Assembly (NCBI GenBank): GCA_002786065.1
Contig: NHNY01000009.1
Coordinates: forward strand, 372,001 to 436,000
From: Microcyclospora pomicola
Taxonomy: Eukaryota; Ascomycota; Dothideomycetes; Capnodiales
Reading direction: 5' to 3'
DNA length: 64,000 nucleotides
Below the pieces are notes generated by a model. The model was not told the DNA's origin and made no database searches. It worked only from the letters and a program-made list of their open reading frames with translations. Positions 1 to 11,082 of this stretch are shown in pieces. The position numbers were made by a program, and so were the translations under genes. Every line of letters starts with the position of its first letter. The first letter of the stretch is position 1.

Positions 1-584
1 GGACTTCAATGCCGAAGCTTTGGTGCAGCGGAGAGGGAGCTGCGATTAGGCGGGCGAACCGTCGAAATGTTTGCACTCTCGCGGCGTCTGATGATTGTGC
101 ATTTATGTGAGCGACTACCAAGGGTGATCGAGTTCCCCATCAGTTACGTGCAAGGGGGTGACAGCAAGCCCCGGACACGAGGTCAGATCTCAGCTGTTAC
201 CGACATCAGTCGTGAAGATGCGCGGACGCGAGAGGCCAGCCTTAGCTCCTATGTGGGGATGAGACCTTCTCACCCTCGAGTTCCAACCTTTCTGAGCGGG
301 ATGCGGGATGTTTTGGATCGACCAGGGTGTATCATAGCTCGTTATGAGTGTTGGCGATGTCGAAAGCCGACCTTGAGTGTCCGAGGAGCTGTGTGAGACA
401 GATTCATCGAGACTTTTGCCAGTGTCTGACGCCCGTACTCATCCCGAGTACCACTTAGGAATAGAACTGAGTGGTCGGGCAGTATGAGACTGTGTAAAGA
501 AGTTTCGTGTGTCTTCGGATATAACAGTGATGGAGTGTATCATCGTAGTAAGCCATAAGAGGACCGAGCTGGAAGGCTCGCAAA
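1..584. other. No recognised gene
   Basis: A 109-codon open frame (67-396, plus) has no family resemblance I recognise and no convincing splice context. The stretch probably holds the 3' side of the DUF3716-like gene that ends at 585, plus intergenic DNA. Confidence 0.5.
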
Positions 585-1318
585 CTACTCAAAGTCACCG
601 TCCTGGCTGCCTTCTCCATCCTCACTGTTATCATCCTCAGACTTGAAGAGATCTGGAAGGGGGGTATCATTCGATGCAACCCCAACCTGACCCGCAACCT
701 CACTGTCGTCCTCTTCAACCTCGAAGAGATCTGGAAGGGAGATATCCTTCGATGCAACCCCAACCTGACCCGCGACCTGAGGATGATATCTGCTAAATGC
801 GTCCAGAATCAAACCTAAACCTCTCGGAGTGTGCAAGTCTGCTTTGCTGCCGACGGGTACCTTGACGTGCTTTCCTATCTTCCCAATCCTGTCCCCAGTC
901 ACCCTGATAGAACTCGTTAGTGAATTTGAGATTAGCACCGTAATCTGTAGGCATATCAGCAAAGTTGTAGACAATAGTAAAGCAGATGTTACGAACTAGA
1001 GGACAAAGTGCAATTCCAGGTGGAATTCCCAAAGAAGCAATTCATGCAACAGCCTTTGAACATCTTCTCACCGTCGCCACGTTTGACTTGAACGCAGGTC
1101 GCAAATCTCCTGTGTTTGCTCTTGCAGTAGCCACAGGCATGGTCGTCGGATACAACGATCCTGCCTGTGGCTACTTGACCAAGGAGAGCGGCGGCATAGT
1201 TGGAGTATTCAGTGAGATTGACTTTGTTGTGGGAGGAGTTTCTCCACTCAATCTCGGGCCATCTCGACCAAACACCACGGTACAACTTCAATTTCGAAGC
1301 AGCATGATATACACGCAT
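585..1318 (-). CDS. DUF3716-like cysteine-motif protein
   Basis: Predicted exons on the minus strand are 1318-993 and 903-585, giving 214 aa. The 89-nt intron has a GTAACA donor, an ACTAAC branch site and a TATCAG acceptor, and it restores the frame between the two halves. Residues 62-103 carry the spaced cysteines Cys62, Cys65, Cys75, Cys90, Cys91, Cys94 and Cys103. This pattern is typical of the fungal DUF3716 domain, a presumed zinc-binding module of unknown role often expanded in plant-associated ascomycetes. The C-terminus is acidic and holds two copies of a 26-residue repeat. The first in-frame ATG (1318) lies only 60 bp past the stop of the upstream monooxygenase on the same strand; a TTG-initiated or upstream-exon start is possible. 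The family call rests on the cysteine pattern alone, and the function is unknown. Confidence 0.6.
649..780 (-). repeat. Two-copy 78-bp coding repeat
   Basis: Two near-identical units offset by 78 bp (first at about 649, second at about 727) encode a 26-residue repeat in the acidic tail of the DUF3716-like protein. The shared residues include GQVGVAS and LPDLF. This is a recent in-frame internal duplication. Confidence 0.75.
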
Positions 1319-1378
1319 GGCTACACAAGACGTCCATCGTTCTTCGTTCAATACGACTAAGCAGCAACCTACATATCT

Positions 1379-3195
1379 TTAAGCCTTAAGCTGCTCCACA
1401 TGCCAGCCCTGCCAGTTGTTCTCCAGCGAGCCATGCAGCGCATTGCAATAATCGACCATGCCGCCGGCCCAGTTGAGTGGCTCGACACGCTTGCCCGGGA
1501 TATTGGCGCCGGAATACCATGAATTGGCGAGAGGGAAGAGTCTGTACATTGCCATTAGCATGTTTTTCCAGGCAATCTTTGTTTGATAGCTTGTGTCGAC
1601 ACTCACGTTTCTTCCCATTTCTCGGCCATGCGCTTACACCAGTCATCCTCGACCTCCTTCTTCGACTCAACGCGGGTAATGCCTTCCGCAGTAGCGCGTT
1701 TGATGGCTTCTTCGACGAATTCTGCTTGGAATTGAGTGCACGATGTACCATTGGAGAAGGCCGTGGGAGCCTGTGGTCCGTAGAGGAAGAACATGTTTGG
1801 AAACCCACAAATGGCGATACCCATAGACGTCTGTAGGCGATCCTTCCAGTGATCTGCGATGGTTCCACCATCAGTTCCGACAATGTCGAGTTGTGCCAGA
1901 GAGCCAGTGACAGCGTCGAAGCCAGTGGCAAGGATGAGAACCTCGACGTCCTTGACACCCTTGGATGTCCGGAGGCCGGTGGGGGTGACTTCCTCGATGG
2001 GATATTTATTGACATCGATGAGTTCGACGTGGTCCTTACTTACGGTCTCATAGAAGTGCTGTTCGAGGGATGGGCGTTTCGTGCCCCATGGGTGCGGCGG
2101 GTTCTCAGGCGCAAGAATCTTTGCCTTCTCTGGGTCTGGGATTCGCTTGCGGACCGTTTTCATCCAAAACTTATACGCCTCATCATTGGCCTTCTGATCA
2201 AAGAGCATGTCTTTGTATGTGTTCAACCAGTATCGGAATCCACCCTCCTCAACCATAAGCTTGTGGAAGAACTTCTCACGTTCTTCCGGAGAATCCTCAA
2301 ACGTGTTTCGTTCTACGAAGTCGTAGGTGAATCCGGAGAAAGTCTTGCGTGTGTCTGCGAATGCTTTCTCATAGTCTCCGTTCTCTTTCTTCCGCTCTTC
2401 TTCCTCCGGATCTAGCTTGCGTTGCTTCATGGGCAGACAGTAGTTGGGTGTACGAATATAGCATGTCAGTTCTTTGGCAGCATCCCCGATTTCTTGGATG
2501 ACCTGGATGCCAGATGCCCCGGTGCCGATGATGGCGATCTTCTTGTTCTTGAGACGGACCCCGTGCTGCGGCCATACAGCAGTATGGTAGACATCCCCTT
2601 GGAAGTTGCTGAGACCCTGGATTGGCGGAGTGTAACGACGAGAAGCGAAGCCAATGCACGGGAGGAACCACTTGCAGTAGATCTCACTGCCGTCAGAGCA
2701 CTCCACCAGCCATTGGTGTTTCTTCTCGTCGAAGTGAGCGGCATCTACCTGCCTGTCAAAGGTGACATGCTTGTTGATTTCCCACTTCTTCTCAACGTGC
2801 TCAAAGTAACGACGTAATTCCTAGATCTACGATTAGCCTTTGCTTTTGCGATGCAATGACCAAGACAGCGTACCTGCCAACCTGCATATCTCTCCTTGAA
2901 GGTGAAGTCTTCCCATAGCTCTTTGTCGAAAAGTTGGTAGATAGGCGTATCGGAGTCAACTCGAGCGCCGGGATATACGTTGGTCTTCCACACGCCGCCC
3001 GAGCCTGAGCCCTGCTCATAGATCGTAACCTGGAGTCCAAGCTTGCGAAGTCGATTGAGAAGCGTGAAAGCTCCGAATCCAGCGCCAACGATGAGTGCGT
3101 CTGTGATGATGCTCATCAGCATCATTGTACCGATTGACAGACGGGCTCTGCCTCCTACCTGTGTACGGAATCTCAGGCTCGCCAATGGAACCCAT
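1379..3195 (-). CDS. Baeyer-Villiger-type FAD monooxygenase
   Basis: Predicted exons are 3195-3159, 3100-2874, 2820-1607 and 1541-1379, giving 546 aa, the usual family length. Introns are 58, 53 and 65 nt with good donors and acceptors. The protein has an N-terminal FAD Rossmann motif (GAGFGA, about 18-23). This is followed by the GGVW and YPG segment, the Baeyer-Villiger fingerprint FQGDVYHTAVW (about 161-171), the NADPH Rossmann motif GTGASG (about 187-192) and a late ATGFD. The C-terminal exon supplies the conserved FPLANSWYSGANIPGK block. Such enzymes insert oxygen next to ketones using NADPH and O2; the substrate cannot be read from sequence. I chose the ATG giving MGSIG because it fits the family start; an in-frame ATG lies upstream at 3279. 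It is probably cytosolic. Confidence 0.9.
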
Positions 3196-3985
3196 CTTGG
3201 TTGGTAGCTTTGTAGAAGTAAGGGGTAGGCGACGAACAGCACGAGGGAAGTCTGATTTCTTGCGCTTCGAAAGAGTCAAAGGAAGGAGAATGATATGACG
3301 AAGATGAAAGAAACGACTTTACATATAGCGGCTCAAGGGATCTCTGGACTGATCAATCCCGTGCCCTTCTCAAGCAGTCTTTCCATCATGTCGATCCATC
3401 GATGCCGCACTCAAGTACACAGGTGTTGAAGAAGCGGGGAGCCTCTCCTGCGGCCCACGGCCCAATGGAACACATGTGACATGCTTCACCAAGTCGTTCT
3501 TATAGTCGTGAGGTGTATTCGAGGTGTTGTTATAGCCGTAGGAGGAGTCGATCGTCTGCTACCCCACACGAGTTGCGTATAATGCGGGGACCGGAAGGGG
3601 GCGTCTCGCCGGTTGATCCGTGGTCGGAAGGACGAAAAGAGAATATTTAAGCTGATACAGGGTTACATGGCGAATACCTCGTGACGGCGGAAGCTCTGGA
3701 ATGACAGGACAGGTAGGTGGAAGCTCGAATTCGGGCACGATAGTATGGTGGCAAACATGGCGAGCGACGTGACGTTGTTGGCCTCAGGCTCTCGGTAGCA
3801 GATACCGAAGCCACTTCATCCGCACCACCGACCCACCAATCTTACTCGAACCTATGTCCTTGCTACATGCTTTGCAACAGCGCTATGGACAAGAATTCCA
3901 TCCGCGTATTACGACAGGAGTCAAGCAGTACATTTTTTTCAGGAATGGAAATGCATGGGTTCAGCATACGAGCTATACGAACATT
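3196..3985. other. Intergenic: monooxygenase promoter and phospholipase 3' end
   Basis: This stretch contains the 5' region of the flavin monooxygenase (starts 3195, minus) and the 3' flank of the phospholipase gene (ends 3986, minus). A 186-codon plus-strand frame at 3854-4414 is the antisense shadow of the phospholipase. No other gene is seen. Confidence 0.6.
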
Positions 3986-5816
3986 CTAATTGGTGTAGGT
4001 GACACTGAAGACCTGGAAACCAGTCGCAGTGCTGCTAGTGGTGACCTTACCGCTCGAAATGGAGAGATATTGTCCGTTCGAGTTCTTCAAAGTGTATCCT
4101 TGACCATTACCAAGATCGACAATGGTGTATGTACCAACACTCTTCGAGTCCGTCGCGCTGGTCACAGAGAAACGGTTGCTACCGGCCGAGTGAATCACGA
4201 AGCGTTGTGCCTTAGTATCGTGCTTCGGGGTCGCTGCAGATGCAGACAGCACTCCGTTCGCACTGCTGAGCGCATATCCGGCAGACTCGAAGACGAGGTA
4301 GCGGCCTTCAGTCAGTTGGCCGCGTACGCCCTTGAACCCCTGTTCGGTGGCGAGGGCGCTGCTGGCGGTCTGGTTGGTGTACGGCACTGGTGGCCGAGTC
4401 GTCTTGTACGTTGACTCGCAGACCGAATACCCATTCCAATTACCCTTGCTGTCAGTGGAAGGGTAAGTGATATTAGGAATGGAAGGGAGAGTATAATCTG
4501 GGTGAGCAAAGTCAAAGGCTTTGGTCAGGTTGGCCATATTCGCTCTCCTCCATGAAGAGACTTCGTTCGACTTAACGTTCTTGCCCTTTGAGGCTAGCCA
4601 CGACTCAACGAACATGATCTGGGAGTTATGGTCCGCATGTTCCACGTAGACCTTACCGCCTCGAGTCCAAGGAGAGATGATATAGAACGGAAGACGGAAG
4701 CCGGGTCCAGTGTAGACATCTGAGATCCACTCTCCGGCAGTCCCGTTCGGGCTGTGGTATGGTGTAACGTGGTCTCCCCAGCCTCCGGTCTCGTCGTACG
4801 AGATGATGAGTGCGGTGCTGTTGTACGCTGGGGAGCTGGTCACAGCTTCTACGACTTTCGCCTGAAGCCACGCTCCATCGCGAGGCTGGTAAGGAGGGTG
4901 CTCGGAAAGTTCAGCCGGTCCCACAATGATGCTGACCATAGGAAGTGTTCCTGCTGCAGCGGCTTTGTAGAAGCTGTCGAGGCCTGTAAAGCTCAAACCA
5001 TTCTTTGCAAGGCTACTGGTCGTGGAGGCTGTCTGGTATTGCTTGAACCAGGCTAGAGAGTTATCGTCGAAGTTGTCTGAGTCTTGATACACGTGCCAAT
5101 TGACACCGGCAGCATCCCAATACTCTGGCACGGTCTTCCACGTCAAGGGGTAGCAATTGAGATTGGTGGACTCACATCCCGGCGACTCGTTGTTGTCAAT
5201 GTAATACATGCTGCCGTTGTTGATCTTACCAGACATCCAGGTGACACGGTTTGGGTTTGTAGAAGCGACGACGCCTTCTTGGTACATGTCGCCAACGGTC
5301 CATCCTTCAGCAATCGCGAAGTGTGCTGGCAACTCTGTGCGAGTGAAATGACCAACGCTCCAAGGGGTGTTGCCGACCGGCCAATTGTTGTTCAGGTCGT
5401 TGTTCAGCGCAGCATGATTCGCAGACCATCCGTTGGACCCAGCTTCCATACATTGAGTTGCCTGGCCCCAACTACCACCAAGATAGTTCAGGTACCAAGG
5501 GTATAGAGTATCGGTAGCAGTAGAAAGGGATTTGTCAACGATCTGCTGGAATGTCGTTCGGCCGTCTGGGTTAACCTGCACATTGGGGTCCGCGAATCCT
5601 CGAACTCCAGCCATTGTGCCGAAGTAGTGATCGAATGCTCTGCGGACATGGATAAGCAATGGTTTTCAATGGTGTGTTGGACTGGACAAAACGGAAAACT
5701 TACCTGTTCTCTTGCATGAATAGCACAACATGATTGATGTCGGCGATGCTCCCAGCAGCATAAGCTGTGGTGGCCAAAGCCAGCACAGCAAGGGGTGTCT
5801 TACATACAGTCGCCAT
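3986..5816 (-). CDS. Secreted phosphoesterase-family phospholipase C
   Basis: Exon 1 (5816-5704) encodes a signal peptide ending near TTAYA. A 64-nt intron with a GTAAGT donor follows, then exon 2 (5639-3986), for 588 aa in total. The joined exons give the diagnostic QENRAFDHYFGTMAGVRGF segment of the bacterial and fungal phosphoesterase family (PF04185), which includes phosphatidylcholine- and phosphatidylglycerol-type phospholipases C. Further family marks are the GSNGWSANHAALN region, the EHPPYQPRDG segment and the SYDETGGWGDHVTP active-site region. The last 140 or so residues form a Ser/Thr/Gly-rich domain resembling the bacterial phospholipase C C-terminal beta domain. The enzyme would act outside the cell on phospholipid head groups, in phosphate foraging or host interaction. 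Lipid preference is not predictable here. Confidence 0.92.
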
Positions 5817-6773
5817 GATGCGCTTATAGCTCGTTGTATTGGCTGACCTGTAAGACAGCTTTGAACTGGACAGGGCGAAGTCTTATATAGAGACACCATC
5901 CGGCATGTCGAACTAGCATTTCGACGTTACAGTGCATAGCGCAAACAAATCTGACCTCGCATGGTCGGCCACCCCTCCGCGAGGTATTAGACGGCTATCG
6001 AGACTCAACATGGCAGGTAATGTGTGTCGACATTTGCTCAGCCTGTGGTATGCTGCAAAGCGCAGAAAGCCAGTGAGGGATGCGCTGGCGAATCACTGCT
6101 TGATCAGCTTCGGCGTGCACAGTTCATCAGCAGAACTTCGCCCTGTGGCAGACCCTTCTCTGCATCATCCTGGAACACCGCTTATGTATCGCGCAGTAGC
6201 GGACGATCAGTCGGCCGAGCGAATCGTCCACGTTCTCGTGGAATTGATCGTCGGTGGACTAGAATACTGCAAAAGCTCTCCCAGCTTCCTCATCGAGCTT
6301 GGTCCAAGCGAAGGTCTTCTCGCCGGCGCCTCGCTCGACGATGCGAGACCGACACATCATGTAGGGTTTTGCCACGATGGCTGCACTTGTACAGCAAGGT
6401 AATGTCTCGTCGAAGCGGTTCCTTCCCACCGAAATCTCTTCTGTCTGTTACTATGTACGGCTAGTCACCTCTGGATAAGTGTTGCTTGAGATGCGACCGA
6501 TGGTCCGATATTGAACGAAACATGATATGATCTATCTCGGACAGCTCCTAGGTCAGAGATTGCCTGACTACCTACTTACTTGATCTAGATAGTGATCTAA
6601 ACTTTGTATTGGCAAGCGGGCCATCCGGACAGGACACCACTATACTGACTACTCGACCTGCAGCTGAGGCCTAAATTAGAAGTATCAGTCACATCATACC
6701 AACGATTGCAATGAGCTGGGTCGGCAAGAGATCACGACCAGTATATCAGAGCGTTGATGCGTGAGGACTAAGT
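5817..6773. other. Divergent promoter region, phospholipase and multicopper oxidase
   Basis: 957 bp separate the divergent starts of the phospholipase (5816, minus) and the oxidase (6774, plus). Overlapping plus-strand frames at 5932-6464 look non-coding. A minus-strand frame at 6360-6127 looks more protein-like and is listed separately as a possible remnant. Confidence 0.6.
6127..6360 (-). pseudogene. Possible small gene remnant
   Basis: Reading the minus strand from an ATG at 6360 gives a charged, protein-like sequence of 77 residues interrupted by one TAG. It has balanced Asp/Glu/Arg content on both sides (for example AGEKTFAWTKLDEE, then STDDQFHENVDDSL after the stop). No family is recognised. 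It may be a decayed gene, a short ORF or chance, because no splice pair that removes the stop is obvious. Confidence 0.2.
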
Positions 6774-8649
6774 ATGATCTCGAAGATGGATGAAGCGTGC
6801 CTGCCAACAGCTGCTATAATGCCGCCGAGCAAAGTCACCAAGAAGCAAACCAGATACTGGCATTTAATAGCGGCAGCTGTGTTGCTAGCCCCAGCATTCT
6901 TTCTCATCCTCTCTAGTCGGCTACGAAATCCAGTCTTCTCGTCACAGCTCAATGCCGGGCATGCTGGAGCTATTTTGCCTGCTGGAGCAGAGACAAGCAA
7001 CAGCACGCAGGACGGGATCTCCCAATTGCATCCACAGGATCATGCATGCCGAGATCCCGACACGATCAATTATGAATGGCGTATTACTGCTGGCGATCGG
7101 TGGCCAGACGGCGTACTGAAGAAAGTCTTCCTGGTCAATGACCACTTCCCCGGTCCTCTGATCGAAGCACGATCCGGTGATCGCCTTGTCATCCGCGTGG
7201 AAAATGCTCTGGGTCACAACGATACCGTCTCACTTCACTGGCATGGTCTCACAATGCGCGGTGCGAACGACATGGATGGTGCAGCTGGCGTCACGCAAAA
7301 CCCGATTGCAGCAGGCCAGACTTTCACCTACGATTTCAACATCGATTCACAGCAGTATGGGACGTTTTGGTGGCATGCTCATGACGGAGTGCAGAGAGCC
7401 GATGGCCTCTTTGGAGGTCTCGTTGTCCACGAACCTGCTACCCGGGACGAAGACAAGCGTGCGGTCAGCGAACATTTATTGATGATCGGAGATTGGTATC
7501 ACAGATCCGCTGTTGATGCTCTCGAGTGGTATGCCCACCCTGGAGCTTTCGGCAACGAACCTGTACCAGAGAGCATCCTTGTAAACGGGGCAGGACATTA
7601 TATCTGTGCCAATGCCGTTCCTGCAAGACCTGTTGATTGCCAGACAACCGCACTGGTCAATACACCAGCTCTCAAGCTCGATTTGGGCAAGCGAAACATG
7701 TTGCGCGTCGTTAACGTTGGCGCATACGCTGGCATTAGCGTTGGCATCCCAGGTACGCAGCTGACACCTGTAGCTGTAGACGGTGGCCACAGAGTACATG
7801 GCGTACCTGCATTAGAAGTCGGAGTTCTCTATCCTGGAGAGCGGGTCGATCTCTTACTTGAGCCGCCAGACGGAATGAACGGTACCCATAGCCCACTCAT
7901 CGTATCACTGGACACGACTCCGTTCAAGACCGAGAATCCCGCTTTAACGCCCATCCATGAGTTCCAGGTGCAATGGACCGACGTCCTGGAGGGAACGGGC
8001 GAAGGCAGCCCAAGAGATCATGTGCAGAGGATCGATCTTGAGACATTGAAGTCGTCTAGCTCCGACGATCTCAACATAGTCCCGGAGTTTGCTGATGAGA
8101 CGTTGGTAGTCTATGTGAAGACACAGAAGCTCGCGCATCTGGATAACACACCTCTCGGATTCATCAATAACACGTCATGGCGTCAACAGACTTCTCCGCC
8201 GCAGGCACTTGTCATGCTAGACCGGTCACAGTGGGACGATCATCAGTTCGTCCCCCACCTTCAATTTGATAAGGATTCACCGCTTTGGGTCGACATCGTG
8301 GTCAATAATCTGGACGAAGAGTCCCACCCATTTCATCTCCATGGTCACGACTTCTGGGTCGTATCAAAGTACACCTCGACGAGCAATTGGGGCTCGTGGA
8401 ATCCGTTCGAAGACAGTGTCAAGCCAGGAGGGGAGTTCGACCTGGCATCGGCACTCAAGAAGGACACTGTTCTCATTCCTCGACGTGGATACGCTGTATT
8501 GAGGGTGAAGCTAGATAATCCTGGCATCTGGATGTTTCACTGTAGGTTCACCATTCAAGACAGCTGAAGATGCTGAAGCTAATGGCAATGCAGGTCACGT
8601 CCTCTGGCATCAGGGTAGCGGAATGGCAATGGCCTTTGATGTCAGCTAG
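6774..8649 (+). CDS. Membrane-anchored multicopper oxidase
   Basis: Exons are 6774-8541 and 8594-8649, giving 607 aa. The 52-nt intron (GTAGGT donor) is required to complete the last copper motif. All four copper-binding segments are present: HWHG (155-158), WWHAH (199-203), HPFHLHGH (about 517-524) and HCHVLWHQGSGMAM (from about 589, across the splice). A hydrophobic stretch at about 29-46 after a basic, short N-terminus suggests a type II signal anchor or a long signal peptide. The family covers laccases, ferroxidases and ascorbate-oxidase-like enzymes that couple one-electron oxidation to reduction of O2 to water. There is no obvious Fet3-type C-terminal membrane segment, so a laccase-like pigment or phenol role is more likely than iron uptake. 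The start could also be the ATG at codon 16. Confidence 0.92.
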
Positions 8650-9254
8650 TTACCTGTTACCTATGTATGGTGTATTTGAGTGAGTGGAATTCGAAAGCAG
8701 AGCACTTTGTGTCTGATGTATGTGCTATGCCGACTGGATCACAGGACCTAGTTGATATCGTTCCCACACTATTGCAAGGCACCGGGAAGCGGCACATTTA
8801 CTGCGTTTCACCATGTGGATCTCAATATCGCTGAGCTACGTTGCGGCGGACACCAGATCCGGAGTTCCTAAGTCTCGTTGGTGAGGACGACGTCGACTCC
8901 ACAGAGCTATTGCGGAAAATGCATCACCACATCAAGGAATGGTACGCTCGCCTTATCGGACGCAAATACAGGAAAGGCCAAGTTCAGAAGATGGCGAGAG
9001 GAATTCACTGGCTTGGAGGTGATTGACGGTCGGCAAGATACTGAGGAACGGGACAAAGCCAATGCGCAGCTTCCATCTGGATTCCACCATCGTAGGAATC
9101 ACGGAATGTTCAACTGGCGGAATGGAAATCTCTCTATTGGTTTAACTTGAGGAAATTGGCGGTTCTATAAGATTTCTTTCCAAGCAGCGAATTCCAACGG
9201 CGTACGTCGCATACGACAAGCCAAAGACACCGAGCAGCAGGACCTTCGAGATTA
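8650..9254. other. Intergenic, 3' flanks of two genes
   Basis: This lies between the ends of the convergent multicopper oxidase and HD-domain genes. A plus-strand stretch at about 8841-9150 has two overlapping charged frames that read moderately like protein, but there is no clear start or splice signal and no family match. I do not call a gene. Confidence 0.4.
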
Positions 9255-9938
9255 TCATGTGGTAGATATTGGCGCTTCATCACTTTGCCAAATCCCGTTG
9301 TCACAAGTCAAAATGCGATGTACGTCTCCCCGCGTCAAATGGCGCAGAATCATCGATTCGTACGAGTTCACAGGCGCAACCTCCAAGCCCACGACCTTCG
9401 CGCCATCGTCCCATCTTCGCAACTCACACATGTCGCTACACCATGACACAGCAGACCACTCCTCCACTTCCGCGGCTGACATGGGTCCACCTTGGAAGAT
9501 CAAAGATTTCTTGCTTGCATCCGAGAGCGTGTCATGGTACGCCGGATCCGTTGCGCACAGGTACCGTTTCGCCGCGACATGGCTGCCAACTAGACCGACG
9601 ACCTTGTCGGAAAATCCAAGCTGGCGCAGATACTCTTCGCCGATCCTTTCGTGGCCGACTCTACCGACCCCGCCATCCTCATCACCGTCGTCTGAGGCCA
9701 TGTTGCGCAGCTCGTGGGCAATAGCGCGGACCTCCGAGCTAGGGATAAAGTGCCCGATATCGTGCAACAGGGCAGCGATGATGGTCTCTTCATCGGCATC
9801 ATGCTGCTTGGCGAGATGTGCGGCTTGGAGAGCATGGGCGCGCTGTGAGATGGATTCGCCGATGTAGTCGCCTTCCCCGCGAGTATTCAGCATGTGAATG
9901 AGCGAGGCGGTAGTCTGCTCAGCTGAAGACATGGACAT
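9255..9938 (-). CDS. PhnZ-like HD-domain diiron oxygenase
   Basis: This is an intronless 227-aa protein. The HD core HDIGH lies at residues 59-63. The full set of residues known for bacterial PhnZ appears at matching spacing: Tyr25 and Glu28 in YIGE, His35, His59, Asp60, His63, a GHE histidine at 96, then His120 and Lys124, and Asp177 in RRWDD. In PhnZ these bind a mixed-valent Fe2 centre and the substrate, and the enzyme cleaves a hydroxylated phosphonate with O2. Related myo-inositol oxygenase shares the mechanism. This suggests an oxygenase rather than a nucleotide phosphohydrolase. No partner hydroxylase (PhnY-like) lies nearby and the fungal substrate is unknown. The gene is divergent from elongin C across 367 bp. 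Confidence 0.8.
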   Translation of the reverse strand: MSMSSAEQTTASLIHMLNTRGEGDYIGESISQRAHALQAAHLAKQHDADEETIIAALLHDIGHFIPSSEVRAIAHELRNMASDDGDEDGGVGRVGHERIGEEYLRQLGFSDKVVGLVGSHVAAKRYLCATDPAYHDTLSDASKKSLIFQGGPMSAAEVEEWSAVSWCSDMCELRRWDDGAKVVGLEVAPVNSYESMILRHLTRGDVHRILTCDNGIWQSDEAPISTT

Positions 9939-10305
9939 TGTGACGGATGATTGTGGTGGCGGTGGAGGAGGACTGTGATCACCACTTTTGGTCGAACCTG
10001 ATAGTGATCGGACTTACATTGGTCTAGATGTGCTCAGCATGCACGGTTATATCTCGCCTACGATGCAGCTCGTGAGGTTGAGTGCAAAGCAAAGTGTCCG
10101 GTCATCACGGCGAGAAGAGCGGTATAATCACCTGACTATGTTCGCATCTCGAGTCACGTGTCCGAAGCCCTCGACCGTCTGCCAGCGCTTACACCTTCCC
10201 TGCCCAGGCATACAATCGCCACACTTTTGTCACTCGCATATGACTACAGGCCTTAAGTGCGATCTCAATCCTTCTATTTCAGTGTGAGATACAACGGACG
10301 CAGTC
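9939..10305. promoter_or_regulatory. Divergent promoter, PhnZ-like gene and elongin C
   Basis: The 367 bp between the two divergent start codons must hold both promoters. No specific operator could be identified with confidence. Confidence 0.5.
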
Positions 10306-10788
10306 ATGTCCATCGATAGCGACTATGTGACGCTCATCTCGTCAGACGACTATTCCTTCGTTGTCCAGCGCTCCGCAGCATGCATCTCGCCCGCCATCAA
10401 GCGAATGCTAGATCCATCAAGTATGGCACAATTTTCCAGCTCATCTGCTTCTACATATCTGCTCTGACACTATGCTACACACAGATGGATTCCTCGAGTC
10501 CAAGACCAACACATGTCGTTTCGACAATATCAAGTACGAAATCTTTGACCGCGCCGTACACCAAATTGAATGGAGTCTAATGACGAACTAGTGGGTTGGT
10601 GTTGGAGAAAGTGTGCGAGTACTTTTACTACAATGAGAAACACAAAGACGCAAAAGACGTGCCAGAGATGGACTTTCCGACCGAGTTGTGCTTGGAGATT
10701 CTGGTAGCGGCGGATTATCTGGATGGTATGTTGTTTATGATGTGTCACGGCTTCTAGTAACGAAGAAGCTGACCTATGCCTAGTGTGA
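10306..10788 (+). CDS. ELC1: Elongin C
   Basis: Four exons (10306-10420, 10485-10533, 10592-10725, 10784-10788) give a 100-aa protein, the normal size for elongin C. The last exon is only 5 nt (end of a Val codon plus TGA). The translation starts MSIDSDYVTLISSDDYSF, runs through RSAACISPAIKRML, GFLESK and LEKVCEYFYYN, and ends in PTELCLEILVAADYLDV, matching the Skp1/BTB-like elongin C fold throughout. Elongin C links cullin-based ubiquitin ligases to SOCS/BC-box substrate receptors, and in fungi acts with an elongin A-like F-box protein on stalled RNA polymerase II. The three introns are 58-64 nt with conventional borders. No single open frame covers this gene, so frame-based gene finding would miss it. 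Confidence 0.92.
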
Positions 10789-11082
10789 TGGATTTGCTGG
10801 CAGTCATGTCGTCTTACAGCGTGGCGTTTGGGTTCGGCTTTCAAGAAAAATCGCACAGGTCTTTCCGAGGCAGCGCTATCAACTAATGAACAGCATTGTT
10901 CGGACATTTCAATGATTTCGTCAGCATAAATTTCATGTTTTTCGTCATGTCAAAGGCAGATCCGATCGAGTACTCTTCAGTGTCTGTATCGTGGTATCGA
11001 GCAATTGCCAGAATTCGCTCGCAGGTCTATGCGTTGTTGGATCATTAGCCGGCGTGGCGCAACCAATCTCGGCCAGTGCGAC

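Noticed and set aside
3854-4414. 186-codon plus-strand frame
   Set aside because: It is antisense to the conserved C-terminal domain of the phospholipase.
585-9938. Possible secondary-metabolite cluster (monooxygenase, phospholipase, multicopper oxidase, diiron oxygenase)
   Set aside because: There is no polyketide synthase, NRPS, terpene synthase, prenyltransferase or transporter, and housekeeping genes follow directly. Grouping of oxidative genes alone is not enough.
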